Of a DNA stretch of 64,000 nt, positions 35,649 to 43,925 are shown piece after piece. Each line of letters begins with the position of its first letter. The first letter of the stretch is position 1. The stretch is taken from contig JBCBSP010000005.1 of the NCBI GenBank assembly GCA_039819095.1, forward strand, positions 186,001 to 250,000. Direction: 5' to 3'. Source of the stretch: JBCBSP01 sp039819095 (GTDB lineage: Bacteria; Pseudomonadota; Alphaproteobacteria; Caulobacterales; Maricaulaceae). A model generated the notes under the pieces. The model had not been told where the DNA came from, ran no database searches, and saw nothing but the letters and a program-made list of their open reading frames with translations. Made by a program: the position numbers and the translations under genes.

Positions 35649-36634
35649 GACACTGCCCCTTCCAGAGCATCCACGCCGGCGTGCGCGGGCGTCTCAGCCG
35701 GCTTGCCCGCGGCCATGATCAATACGGTGAGCCGCTCGCCATCGCCCTTCGAAGCCAGCGCTTGCGGGGCTTCAGGCTCGAGCCCGGCCTCACGCAGCCA
35801 GGCTTCAATCTCGGCCGGTTCAAATCCGAGCCGGCGGTGATGGTGGTTCTCGCGCAGAAACTCCAGCGCGTGGCGCGCGAAATCCGCAATCACGATGCGC
35901 CCGCCCGGCGCCAGAGCACGTCCGCACTCTGCGATCACCCGCCCGGGATGATCGAGATAATGCAGAACCTGGTGGACGGTGATCAGATCGGCCGTTCCGC
36001 TTTCCACCGGCAGGGCGCCGGCATCGGCCTGGCGCACCCAGCGATCGGACAGACCGGCGCGGGCGATATTCGCGCGCGCCACAGTCAGCATTTCATGATT
36101 GAGATCAACGCCCAGACCGTCGCGCGCCTGGTCGGCGAAAACCTCCAGCATACGCCCGGTCCCGGTGCCGATATCCAGATGCAGGGTGAAGGGCCCGGCC
36201 CCGGCCGCCTCACGCAGGGCCGCTTCCACAGCGTCTTCTGGAAAGTGCAGCGCGCGGATGCGTTCCCAGTCGCGCGCCACCGTTTCGAAATACGCTTCCG
36301 CGGCATCGGCGCGGGCGCGCTTGACCTCGTCAAGCCGGGTCAGATCGCGCGCCAGCTCCGGATCATTGACGACCTCAGGAGTGGCGGCCAGCTCCGCAAG
36401 GCTGCGCGCCGCCGCACCGCCGGACAGGCGGAAAAACACCCAGGCGCCTTCCGGCAGGCGTTCAGCCAGACCGGCCTCGACCAGCAGCTTCAGATGCCGG
36501 CTCACCCGCGGCTGGCTCTGGCCGAGAATGGCCATCAGCTCCGACACGGTCAGCTCTCCGTGGCGCAGGAGCGCCACGATCCGCATCCGCGTCGGCTCCG
36601 CTAACGCCTTGAGCTTTTTCAATAGGTCTTGCAT
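35645..36634 (-). CDS. ArsR-family HTH regulator fused to a SAM-dependent methyltransferase domain
   Basis: A 329-aa two-domain protein. Residues 1-90 are a winged helix of the ArsR type (LAEPTRMRIVALLRHGELTVSELMAILG, then QPRVSRHLKLLVEAG) without the arsenic-sensing cysteine pair. Residues 110-320 are a class I methyltransferase fold with the SAM loop LDIGTGTGRMLEVFADQ (about 153-169) and TADLITVHQVLHYLDHP. First gene of the met operon. Known relatives (SahR type) sense S-adenosylhomocysteine/SAM and repress methyl-cycle genes; that function is inferred here from context and from an 18-bp palindrome 22 nt before its start. Enzymatic activity is uncertain. Confidence 0.85.
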   Translation of the reverse strand: MQDLLKKLKALAEPTRMRIVALLRHGELTVSELMAILGQSQPRVSRHLKLLVEAGLAERLPEGAWVFFRLSGGAAARSLAELAATPEVVNDPELARDLTRLDEVKRARADAAEAYFETVARDWERIRALHFPEDAVEAALREAAGAGPFTLHLDIGTGTGRMLEVFADQARDGLGVDLNHEMLTVARANIARAGLSDRWVRQADAGALPVESGTADLITVHQVLHYLDHPGRVIAECGRALAPGGRIVIADFARHALEFLRENHHHRRLGFEPAEIEAWLREAGLEPEAPQALASKGDGERLTVLIMAAGKPAETPAHAGVDALEGAVS

Positions 36635-36655
36635 GTCGGCGGCCGCCCATGATCA

Positions 36656-36673
36656 CATAAAGATATCTTTATG
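36656..36673. promoter_or_regulatory. Perfect 18-bp palindrome, likely operator of the ArsR/metF/metH operon
   Basis: CATAAAGAT followed by its exact reverse complement ATCTTTATG sits 22 nt upstream of the regulator start codon. It is AT-rich within GC-rich DNA and has the size and symmetry of an ArsR-family operator; it resembles what I recall of SahR-type sites. Palindrome is seen; regulator identity is inferred. Confidence 0.75.
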
Positions 36674-36718
36674 CCATCATGATTGTTCGGACAAGAGCGA
36701 TCACCGGCCATGCACAGC

Positions 36719-36752
36719 AAAAAGCCGGCGCGGACAAGGATCCGCGCCGGCT
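36719..36752 (-). terminator. Intrinsic terminator of ettA
   Basis: A perfect 12-bp stem (36723-36734 with 36741-36752, 6-nt loop) is followed on the minus strand by TTTTT (36723-36719). It lies 38 nt after the ettA stop and separates ettA from the methyl-cycle operon downstream on the same strand. Confidence 0.88.
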
Positions 36753-36790
36753 CGAAAGTCTGGCTGTGATAGGGGCGGGGTTAAGCGCGC

Positions 36791-38455
36791 CTACCGCTCG
36801 AACTTCTGGAACTTCACCCGTTTGGGCACCAGGGCGTCATCGCCGAGGCGGCGCTTCTTGTCTTCCAGATAGTCGGAGAAGGCGCCTTCGAACCATTCCA
36901 CGTGGCTGTCGCCTTCAAAGGCGAGTATGTGGGTGGCGATCCGGTCCAGGAAGAAGCGATCGTGCGAGATCACCACCGCGCAGCCTGGGAAATCCTCCAG
37001 CGCGGCTTCCAGCGCCGAAAGCGTCTCCACATCGAGATCATTGGTCGGTTCGTCGAGCAGCAACAGATTGCCGCCCTCTTTCAGCATCTTGGCCAGATGC
37101 ACCCGGTTGCGTTCACCGCCGGACAGAAGTCCGACCTTTTTCTGCTGATCGCCGCCCTTGAAATTGAACGCGCCGACATAGGCCCGGCTCGGGGCCTCCC
37201 TGTCTCCCAGCATGATCATGTCATGGCCGTTGGAGATTTCCTCCCACACGGTTTTCTTCGCGTCCAAAGCATCGCGGCTCTGATTGACATAGCCAAGCTT
37301 GACCGTCTCGCCGAGCTCCACCGAGCCGTTATCGGGCTGCTCCTCACCGACGATCATCTTGAACAGGGTGGTCTTGCCGGCGCCGTTCGGGCCGATCACG
37401 CCGACCACGCCGCCCGGCGGCAGCTTGAAGGACAGGTCATTGATCAGAAGCTTGTCGCCAAAGCCTTTCGACACGCCATCGAACTCGACCACATTGCCGC
37501 CGAGGCGAGGGCCGGGCGGGATGCGGATGGAGGCGGTGGAGATTTTCTCCCGCTCGGCCGCGTCGCGCTTTTCTTCATAGGAGCGGATACGCGCCTTGGA
37601 TTTGGCCTGGCGCGCTTTCGGGCTGGCGCGGATCCAGTCCAGCTCGCGGGCGAGCGCGCGTTGCTTGGCGCCTTCCTCACGGCTTTCCTGGGCCAGGCGT
37701 TTGGCCTTCTGCTCCAGCCAGGAAGAGTAGCCGCCCTGATAGGGCACGCCCTGACCGCGATCGAGCTCCAGCGTCCAGGTCGTGATCGCATCGAGGAAAT
37801 AGCGGTCGTGGGTCACGATCAGGACCGCGCCGGGATAATTCTCCAGATGGTGCTGCAGCCAGGCGACGCTTTCCGCATCCAGATGGTTGGTCGGCTCATC
37901 CAGCAGCAGCATGTGCGGCTTGGACAGGAGGAGCCGGCAGATCGCCACCCGGCGCTTCTCGCCGCCGGACAGGTTGGTCACCTCCGCATCGCCCGGCGGG
38001 CAGCGCAGAGCCTCCATCGCCATCTCGATCTTTGAATCGATGTCCCAGGCGTCGCGCGCGTCGACCTCTTCCTGCAGCTTGGTCATCTCCTCCATGATCT
38101 CGTCGGAATAATCCTCGGCGAGCTTCATGGCGGCGGCGTTATAGGCGTCGAAAATCTGCTTGTCCTCGGACCCTTCGATGACGTTTTCCCAGACGCTCTT
38201 GGTCTCATCCAGCTGCGGCTCCTGGGGCAGATAGCCGACCCGCACGCCCTTCTCCGCCCAGGCCTCGCCGGTGAAGTCCGGGTCCTGACCGGCCATGATC
38301 TTCAGCAGCGTGGACTTACCCGCGCCGTTCACGCCCACAACGCCGATCTTGGCGTCAGGCAGGAAGTGCAGCGAGATGCCGGAAAACACCTGCTTGCCAC
38401 CCGGATAGGTCTTGGCGAGATTGTCCATGTGATAGACGTATTGATAAGCCGACAT
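36791..38455 (-). CDS. ettA: Energy-dependent translational throttle protein EttA (ABC-F ATPase)
   Basis: EttA binds the ribosomal E site and gates the first peptide bond according to ATP/ADP ratio. The 554-aa protein starts at ATG 38455 (MSAYQYVYHMDNLAKTYPGG), the normal N-terminus; a longer frame upstream is not coding. Two ABC domains carry Walker A loops GVNGAGKST and GPNGAGKTT and signatures LSGGEKRRVAIC and LSGGERNRVHLAK, with the interdomain linker at about residues 240-325. Length agrees with E. coli EttA. Divergent from the VWA gene across a 258-nt gap in which I see no clear site. Confidence 0.96.
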   Translation of the reverse strand: MSAYQYVYHMDNLAKTYPGGKQVFSGISLHFLPDAKIGVVGVNGAGKSTLLKIMAGQDPDFTGEAWAEKGVRVGYLPQEPQLDETKSVWENVIEGSEDKQIFDAYNAAAMKLAEDYSDEIMEEMTKLQEEVDARDAWDIDSKIEMAMEALRCPPGDAEVTNLSGGEKRRVAICRLLLSKPHMLLLDEPTNHLDAESVAWLQHHLENYPGAVLIVTHDRYFLDAITTWTLELDRGQGVPYQGGYSSWLEQKAKRLAQESREEGAKQRALARELDWIRASPKARQAKSKARIRSYEEKRDAAEREKISTASIRIPPGPRLGGNVVEFDGVSKGFGDKLLINDLSFKLPPGGVVGVIGPNGAGKTTLFKMIVGEEQPDNGSVELGETVKLGYVNQSRDALDAKKTVWEEISNGHDMIMLGDREAPSRAYVGAFNFKGGDQQKKVGLLSGGERNRVHLAKMLKEGGNLLLLDEPTNDLDVETLSALEAALEDFPGCAVVISHDRFFLDRIATHILAFEGDSHVEWFEGAFSDYLEDKKRRLGDDALVPKRVKFQKFER

Positions 38456-38713
38456 GGGCGGGCGTCTCCTGATGCGAACGGGAGTTAAGACAGGCGCGAG
38501 CCTATAGCGGAGACGGGGGCGGGCGCGCAATCGGCGAGATCGCCTGCCCGTTCCGCCCGGTGTCATCGAAGAAGGGCGCCCGCCCGATCCGGGATGATGT
38601 TTGAGGAAACCGCTAAGGCGCACTCCGCGCACGCCGCGAGAGCGCCTGAAGCCTGTTGTATAGGCCTGTGAAGCGCCTATCCTCGCAAGATCCGAGCAAA
38701 CGAGCCGCGCACC

Positions 38714-39892
38714 ATGTTTCACCGCTTCTTCACCGATCTTCGCCGAGCCGGCGTTCCGGTCTCCACGAGGGAGTATCTCACGCTCCTGGAAGCGCTCGAC
38801 AAGGGCGCGGTGAGCCGGGACGTGGATGAGTTCTATGCGGTGAGCCGGGCGGCTCTGGTCAAGGACGAGCGCAATTTCGACAAGTTCGACAAGGTCTTCG
38901 CCTCCATCTTTGAAGGCGTTGAGGCGCTGGGCGATCTGTTCAAAACCGAAGACATTCCCGAAGACTGGCTGCGCGCGGAGCTGCAGCGTCACCTGTCTGA
39001 AGAAGACATGGCCAAGCTGAAGGCCATGGATTTCGACGAGCTGATGGAAACGCTCCAGCAGCGTTTGAAAGAGCAGAAGGACCGCCATGAAGGCGGCTCC
39101 AAATGGATCGGAACCGGCGGCACGAGCCCGTACGGTCACTCAGGCTGGAACCCGGCCGGGGTGCGCATTGGCGGGCAGTCGAAGAACAATCGCGCGACCA
39201 AGGTCTGGGAAAACCGCCGCTTCAAGGATCTCGACGCCGACCGCGAGCTTGGCACGCGCAATCTGAAAGTCGCGCTTCGGCGGCTGCGTAAATTCGCCCG
39301 CGATGGGGCGGCTGACGAGCTGGACCTTCCCGGTACGATCGGCGCCACGGCGCGCCAGGGTTATCTCGATGTGAAAATGCGCCCGGAACGGCGTAATACG
39401 GTGAAGGTTCTGGTCTTCTTCGATGTCGGCGGATCCATGGACCCCTATATCGAGATGACTGAACGGCTCTTCTCCGCCGCGCGCTCGGTGTTCAAGAACA
39501 TGGAGTATTTCTACTTCCATAACTGCCCCTATGAGGCGGTGTGGAAGAATAATCTCCGCCGCCGGGCGGAAACCACGCCGCTCTGGGACGTGCTGCATAA
39601 ATATCCTCATGATTACAAGGTGGTGATCGTGGGCGACGCCTCCATGGCGCCGTATGAGATCACCCATCCGGGCGGCTCGGTGGAACACTGGAATGAAGAA
39701 GCCGGCGGGACCTGGCTGCGCCGCATCGCGGACACCTATCCACGCCTGGTCTGGCTTAACCCATCGCCGGAACAGTGGTGGGCGCATACCTATTCCATCC
39801 AGCTGATCCGCGAGATCATCGGACCGGAACGCATGTTCCCGCTGACGCTCGGCGGGGTGGACAATGCGATGAAAGAGTTGGCGCGGCGATAA
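38714..39892 (+). CDS. VWA domain-containing CoxE-like protein
   Basis: A 392-aa soluble protein of the COG3552-type group. The N-terminal 200 residues are helical (FFTDLRRAGVPVSTREYLTLLEAL). The C-terminal part is a von Willebrand A domain whose MIDAS motif is present in an altered form, FFDVGGSMDPY, where the usual DxSxS has glycine at the middle serine. Family members often pair with a MoxR AAA ATPase as a chaperone for metal-centre or complex assembly. No moxR is adjacent here, so its partner is elsewhere or absent. It has a free-standing promoter region and is followed by chorismate mutase after 103 nt. Confidence 0.85.
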   Translation: MFHRFFTDLRRAGVPVSTREYLTLLEALDKGAVSRDVDEFYAVSRAALVKDERNFDKFDKVFASIFEGVEALGDLFKTEDIPEDWLRAELQRHLSEEDMAKLKAMDFDELMETLQQRLKEQKDRHEGGSKWIGTGGTSPYGHSGWNPAGVRIGGQSKNNRATKVWENRRFKDLDADRELGTRNLKVALRRLRKFARDGAADELDLPGTIGATARQGYLDVKMRPERRNTVKVLVFFDVGGSMDPYIEMTERLFSAARSVFKNMEYFYFHNCPYEAVWKNNLRRRAETTPLWDVLHKYPHDYKVVIVGDASMAPYEITHPGGSVEHWNEEAGGTWLRRIADTYPRLVWLNPSPEQWWAHTYSIQLIREIIGPERMFPLTLGGVDNAMKELARR

Positions 39893-39995
39893 GCCTGACA
39901 TGCGACGGAGCAGCGCTGCGGTCTTGGGCTTTGCGCCCAGCCGGGCCATATAGACGCCAAGCCCTCCTCGCCGCCGCCCATGCGGGATTGACCCA

Positions 39996-40319
39996 ATGGC
40001 TTTTGACGATCTGGAAGCGCGCACCCCGCCCCACGCCTGCACCTCGATGGACGAGGTGCGCGATGGCGTGGATCGGCTGGACCGCGCCCTGGTGCGCCTG
40101 ATCGCCGAGCGCGCCCGTTACATGGAGGCGGCCGCGCGCATCAAGCCCAGCCGCGAGGTGGTGCGCGATGAAGCGCGCATTGAGGACGTGGTCGCCAAAG
40201 TGCTGGACCAGGCCCGATCCGCCGGCCTGCCGGAAACCCTCGCTGAGCCGGTCTGGCGCGAACTGATCGAACAGTCGATCCGTTATGAGTTCGAGGTCTG
40301 GGACCGCACGCGCAGCTAG
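39996..40319 (+). CDS. Chorismate mutase, AroQ class
   Basis: A 107-aa stand-alone helical chorismate mutase converting chorismate to prephenate for phenylalanine and tyrosine synthesis. The pattern VRDGVDRLDRALVRLIAERA matches the first long helix with its active-site arginine, and RIEDVVAKVLDQARSAGLP fits the second/third helices. No signal peptide, so cytoplasmic. The stop codon TAG forms the left edge of a palindromic repeat. Members of the AroQ-alpha group are this size; pyruvate-lyase side activity as in PchB cannot be excluded. Confidence 0.87.
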   Translation: MAFDDLEARTPPHACTSMDEVRDGVDRLDRALVRLIAERARYMEAAARIKPSREVVRDEARIEDVVAKVLDQARSAGLPETLAEPVWRELIEQSIRYEFEVWDRTRS

Positions 40320-40423
40320 AGCGTTTTCGCCCGAATCTGATCGATTTGAAACGCTCCAGCTTTTTGAGCGTTCGCCTTTCCGAACCGCAAAACCGGTTCC
40401 CGCTTTTGCTGAAAAGGCTCTAG
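40316..40423. repeat. 108-bp palindromic intergenic repeat (two-hairpin, REP/Bru-RS-like)
   Basis: The ends are 13-bp inverted repeats with one mismatch (40316-40328 and 40411-40423). Inside are two hairpins: GAGCGTTT (40319-40326) with AAACGCTC (40349-40356), and GAACCG-CAAAAC-CGGTTC near 40382-40399 nested in GCCTTT/AAAGGC. It fills the gap between two convergent genes and supplies the TAG stop of the chorismate mutase. The style resembles dispersed palindromic repeats of alphaproteobacteria. A TTTTT run after the first hairpin (40361-40365) suggests it also acts as a terminator. Confidence 0.7.
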
Positions 40424-40426
40424 CCC

Positions 40427-40735
40427 TCAGGCCGCGCGCATCGCGGCGCGGGTCCGCTCGGCGACCTGACGCAGAGGTTCAAGCAGGGCGGTGTCGGGGC
40501 GAGCCCGTTCTAACGCCGCGCAGGCTTCACCCAGCGCCATCGCGCCAATGCCGAACGCGGCGCCTTTCAAGGTGTGCGACGCCTCAAGCCATGTCCGGCT
40601 ATCGCGCGTACGCTCCAGCCGGGCGACGCACGAATCAATCTGCTGATCCAGCAGGGCGAATAACTCCGCCTCAAGCTGCGCGTCGCCGGCGGTGTAGCGG
40701 GCAAGATGCTCACGATCGAGAACCGGGCTGGTCAT
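40427..40735 (-). CDS. Hpt domain phosphotransfer protein
   Basis: A small single-domain histidine phosphotransferase that relays phosphate between hybrid kinases and response regulators. From ATG 40735 (GGAG 9 nt upstream) it is 102 aa; a GTG five codons earlier is possible. The phosphorylated histidine is H54 in SHTLKGAAFGIGA, the canonical Hpt motif, followed by the usual helix LGEACAALERA. No kinase or receiver gene is adjacent, so the relay partners are unknown. Divergent from the HTH gene at 40903. Confidence 0.88.
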   Translation of the reverse strand: MTSPVLDREHLARYTAGDAQLEAELFALLDQQIDSCVARLERTRDSRTWLEASHTLKGAAFGIGAMALGEACAALERARPDTALLEPLRQVAERTRAAMRAA

Positions 40736-40902
40736 CTCGGTTGGCTCCACGAAATCAGGTCCCGCCAGACTATCCCAAGCCCGGTTAATACATTGTCCGC
40801 CCGGGCCTTACCGCGCGCAGGCGATGGCGAAGCGGCAAACGGCAAAGGCGAGATTAACCATTGAGAGCACGCATCGCGTGTGCAACGATAAGGTTGGAGT
40901 AA

Positions 40903-41337
40903 ATGGGCCATGGGGTGATTGAAATGGGCAATAAGGGACGCGGACCCTTCGGCACGCCGGGAGAGCATTTTGCAAAGAAGCTCACCATCCTGGTCGATCA
41001 TTTCGGTATCGACGTGGAACGCCAATTGCTTGAGCTATTGGGACGGGACCGATTGAAAGCCTTCTATTCAGGCGAAGAACCTCGCTTGGGGGAGCTTGAA
41101 GAAATTGCCCACATTTTTGGCGTGCCGGTCAGCACCTTCCTCAACTACGAACGCGGTGATGACACGGAGCTGACCCTGGCTCTTATAGACATAGCACGGA
41201 TGGCGAGCACATTACCGGACGCCGTTAAACAACGAATGGTTGACGCGCTACTCTCTTTCGTTGAGAAAGACATGCATGACTCTGCGGACTTGCCACGTAC
41301 GATGACGCGGGCTTTACGCAGAGCCAGCGAAGTGTAA
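40903..41337 (+). CDS. Small helix-turn-helix (XRE-like) protein, first gene of the TIR-TPR cassette
   Basis: A 144-aa protein. The stretch FGIDVERQLLELLGRDRLKAF then LGELEEIAHIFGVPVSTFLNYE (about residues 34-81) reads as an XRE-type helix-turn-helix domain; the C-terminal half is helical (LIDIARMASTLPDAVKQRMVDALLSF). GGAG lies just 3 nt before ATG 40903, so ATG 40924 is an alternative start. It is followed after 27 nt by the TIR-like gene in the same direction, suggesting a cassette regulator or DNA-binding component. GC is visibly lower than in neighbours (28 of 60 bases in 41221-41280). Confidence 0.7.
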   Translation: MGHGVIEMGNKGRGPFGTPGEHFAKKLTILVDHFGIDVERQLLELLGRDRLKAFYSGEEPRLGELEEIAHIFGVPVSTFLNYERGDDTELTLALIDIARMASTLPDAVKQRMVDALLSFVEKDMHDSADLPRTMTRALRRASEV

Positions 41338-41364
41338 CAGCCGCCAACCTTAGCGGTATTAGGC

Positions 41365-43407
41365 ATGACCGAACACGAGCCTGCAAACCACGCTAACCGA
41401 TTAGAGCCGCACATCGCCTTCGCCTATGCCGGCGAGGATGCCGATTTGGCCGTCTCACTCTGGCGCGCGATGCGCGCACAGGGTCTGTCCGTCGGGCTTC
41501 GCGATGAAACGCCTGGCAGGCCTGACGCGACACACCTTCTGGTTTTATGCTCGCCCGCTACATTCAGCGACCCCTCCGTGACGGAGATCGTCCGCACATT
41601 CGAGCAGGTTCATGGGCGTGGGCGAACGCTGGCCCTCTTGACCGACGAAGATCAGGCGATCGCGCCGGTCCTGAAGGCCCAGCGCGGACCTGACGGCTTC
41701 CTACAGGCCGTTGAAGACCCGCCGAGCTTTACCCTGCCTAAGGATTCTGCGTCAGCGAACGCCGCAGCCGCCAAAGCGGTCGAGCAGTTTGCTTTCGGAT
41801 CGGCAGGCCGCAAGCGCCCTGCTTTTCATCAACGCTTCGCCGCACCAATCGCGGCCGGACTTCTTTCAGCAGTTGTGGCGCTTGGCGCATTTGCCGTTGT
41901 CCAAGGAGGACAGCTTCAAACCGAGCGGGCCGACGCGCAGGCCGCACAGTCCTTCTCCCGGACCATGATCAGCGAGCTGACCGTGAACCTGCCCCCCCAG
42001 GCCCGGCGGGATGTTCTGATTGAAATCGGCGATAACATCCTCGCCTCCGCTTTCGGCGAGAACCTGACCGATTTAAGCGATGATGATTTGGCGCGTTACG
42101 CTCAAGTGCTCCATTTCCTCGGCGAGGCGCGGGACTCATTTGGAGACCCAAGCGGCGCCACCGCCGCTTTTGAGCAAGCTCACGCGATGACCGGGCGATC
42201 GCTGGCTCGCGCACCAAACGATCTCGATCGCCGCTTTGAACACGCGCAATCGAGCTTTTGGCTCGCTAACAGTCGATATCTGCGAGGCGATTTGGAAGGC
42301 GCGCGACCAGCCTATGAAACCTATTACGACATATTGAGCGGCCTGCGGCGGGATCAACCTGACAATATGCTCTACAGAGCCGAGTATGCTCATGCGACCG
42401 TCAATATGGGCATTGTCGCGCTAGGCACTGGCGAGGCGCCGCTCGCGGTTGAGCGGTTTGATGCGGCGATCAACAACTTCGAAGCGGGACCGCTGGGGGC
42501 CGGTACGGCGGCGGCCAGCGACATCGCGAATGCGCGGGGTTGGCAAGCGATCGCGTTCCAACGGCTTGGCGATCAAGAAAAAGCCCTGAACGCGCGCGCT
42601 GCTCAGGCCGCTGCGTACGCGAATGCACTTGAAGACGGAGATGTCTCGGCTCGCAACGCTATTGGACTTGCAGATGCTCGCAATAATCAGGCCCGGCTAT
42701 TAGCTGAAAGCGGGTCATTAGCACAAGCAGCAGCCGTGCTGGATGAAGCACTGGAGACAATGGAGCCGATCTGGGAAGGCGCGCGCGATCACGCGCGCCT
42801 TCGGCGCAGTTATGCCGGGCTTTTAAGGCAACGTGCACGTCTCGCGCTTTGGTCAGACAGACCTCACGCCGCGCAAATGCTTCTGGGTGAAGCGCGCCGC
42901 ATAACCGTGAACTGGGATGAAAACGGCGCTGACGACAACCGCCATCGCGACCGGGCCGCGCTCCACCTTCAGATGGCGGAGATCGCCCTGCGACAGGGCG
43001 CTCCTGAGGCCGCATCGCTGGAGGCGACACGCGCCGTTCTAGCTGCCGAACAAGCCATCGCGGCCGGTTTCGATAGTTTCCACCGGACGGCGGCCGCCGC
43101 GTCATTTCTAAACGGCGAAGCATTGCTGAGAGGCTCTCAGCCCGCTGAGGCGGCCCGTGCGTTCCGCCGTGCGCTTGATCACATGCCGGAACCGGCGACA
43201 CGCCAGTCTTCAGCCGATCTCGACCTCTTGGCGCGCCTGCAATTCAGGCTCGGTAATCGCGAAGCTGCAGAAACAAATCTGCAGGTTCTCAACGATCGCG
43301 CTTATCAGCGTCCGGACTTTGTCGCTTTTTGGCGTCAGTCGGAAAACGCTGCTGTTGCTCAGACTGATATTTCCACTGAAGAGGAGATTTCGTCCAATGA
43401 CGGCTAG
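41365..43407 (+). CDS. TIR-like domain / transmembrane / TPR protein
   Basis: A 680-aa membrane protein with three parts. Residues 15-115 read as a TIR-like fold: strand PHIAFAYAGED, helix ADLAVSLWRAMRAQGLSVGL, core strand THLLVLCSPATF, and DPSVTEIV where E74 is in the position of the NADase glutamate of catalytic TIR domains. Residues 158-179 form one transmembrane helix. Residues about 200-660 are Ala-rich helical TPR-like repeats (NARGWQAIAFQRLGDQEKAL). Orientation puts TIR in the cytoplasm and TPRs in the periplasm. It overlaps the next gene by 11 nt. Signalling or defence is possible; neither is shown by the sequence. Confidence 0.7.
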   Translation: MTEHEPANHANRLEPHIAFAYAGEDADLAVSLWRAMRAQGLSVGLRDETPGRPDATHLLVLCSPATFSDPSVTEIVRTFEQVHGRGRTLALLTDEDQAIAPVLKAQRGPDGFLQAVEDPPSFTLPKDSASANAAAAKAVEQFAFGSAGRKRPAFHQRFAAPIAAGLLSAVVALGAFAVVQGGQLQTERADAQAAQSFSRTMISELTVNLPPQARRDVLIEIGDNILASAFGENLTDLSDDDLARYAQVLHFLGEARDSFGDPSGATAAFEQAHAMTGRSLARAPNDLDRRFEHAQSSFWLANSRYLRGDLEGARPAYETYYDILSGLRRDQPDNMLYRAEYAHATVNMGIVALGTGEAPLAVERFDAAINNFEAGPLGAGTAAASDIANARGWQAIAFQRLGDQEKALNARAAQAAAYANALEDGDVSARNAIGLADARNNQARLLAESGSLAQAAAVLDEALETMEPIWEGARDHARLRRSYAGLLRQRARLALWSDRPHAAQMLLGEARRITVNWDENGADDNRHRDRAALHLQMAEIALRQGAPEAASLEATRAVLAAEQAIAAGFDSFHRTAAAASFLNGEALLRGSQPAEAARAFRRALDHMPEPATRQSSADLDLLARLQFRLGNREAAETNLQVLNDRAYQRPDFVAFWRQSENAAVAQTDISTEEEISSNDG

Positions 43408-43846
43408 TGATCGCGCTGCGAGCTTTCAGAGCCTGGGCTACAGCGGAAAAGACGTGCATCATGTCCGTGTGATAGTATTTCCCGCCATCGACGTTGAAAA
43501 TGGCGCGCTTGTCGAACGCCACAAAATCTTTATCGGCGCTCTTAACGGCGATTACTCCACGACAATGGCAACCGACTATATCTTCATGACGGGCCATCTT
43601 GACTGGCGGTTTGAAGAATTCACGCTCGGTGGAAGGGCCTGGGAAGGGGTCGCCGTTTTCCCGCTGGATGGTGCTGTCCAAACCCGGTTCGGAGATTCCG
43701 ACCGGAAGAGTGTCATCATGACCAATGACTGCACCAAGTTCTACACCCACCGCTACCAGATGGTGATGCGCAACATTAATACGGGTGAGTTGATCGCGAC
43801 CGACCCGTCGACCCAGAGCGGTAACGAGACGCCTGATCTGCCCTGA
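43397..43846 (+). CDS. Unrecognised 149-aa protein, third gene of the TIR-TPR cassette
   Basis: The ATG at 43397 overlaps the TIR-TPR stop by 11 nt (translational coupling). The product is soluble-looking, without signal peptide or membrane helix, and rich in beta-prone stretches: HVRVIVFPAIDVENG, YIFMTGHLDWRFEEFTLGG and HRYQMVMRNINTGE. I do not recognise the family. The spacing of polar and aromatic residues suggests a small beta-sandwich. Being locked to the TIR-TPR gene, it is probably a partner of that protein. A strong terminator follows 27 nt later, which closes the cassette. Confidence 0.65.
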   Translation: MTASDRAASFQSLGYSGKDVHHVRVIVFPAIDVENGALVERHKIFIGALNGDYSTTMATDYIFMTGHLDWRFEEFTLGGRAWEGVAVFPLDGAVQTRFGDSDRKSVIMTNDCTKFYTHRYQMVMRNINTGELIATDPSTQSGNETPDLP

Positions 43847-43872
43847 TCGGCATCTGGCGCGTGACATCCAGA

Positions 43873-43924
43873 CCCCGGCCCGTTCAAATGCCAGGACAGC
43901 ATTTTCGAACGGGTCGGGGTTTTT
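43873..43924 (+). terminator. Strong hairpin terminator abutting the next start codon
   Basis: Left arm 43873-43885 pairs with 43907-43919 (13 bp, one mismatch), continuing inward as AAATGC (43886-43891) with GCATTT (43899-43904), loop of 7, then TTTTT at 43920-43924. The GTG of the DUF853 gene is two bases later, so the right arm also contains the only G-rich sequence that could be its ribosome site. Could be terminator, attenuator or both. Confidence 0.85.
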
Positions 43925-43925
43925 C

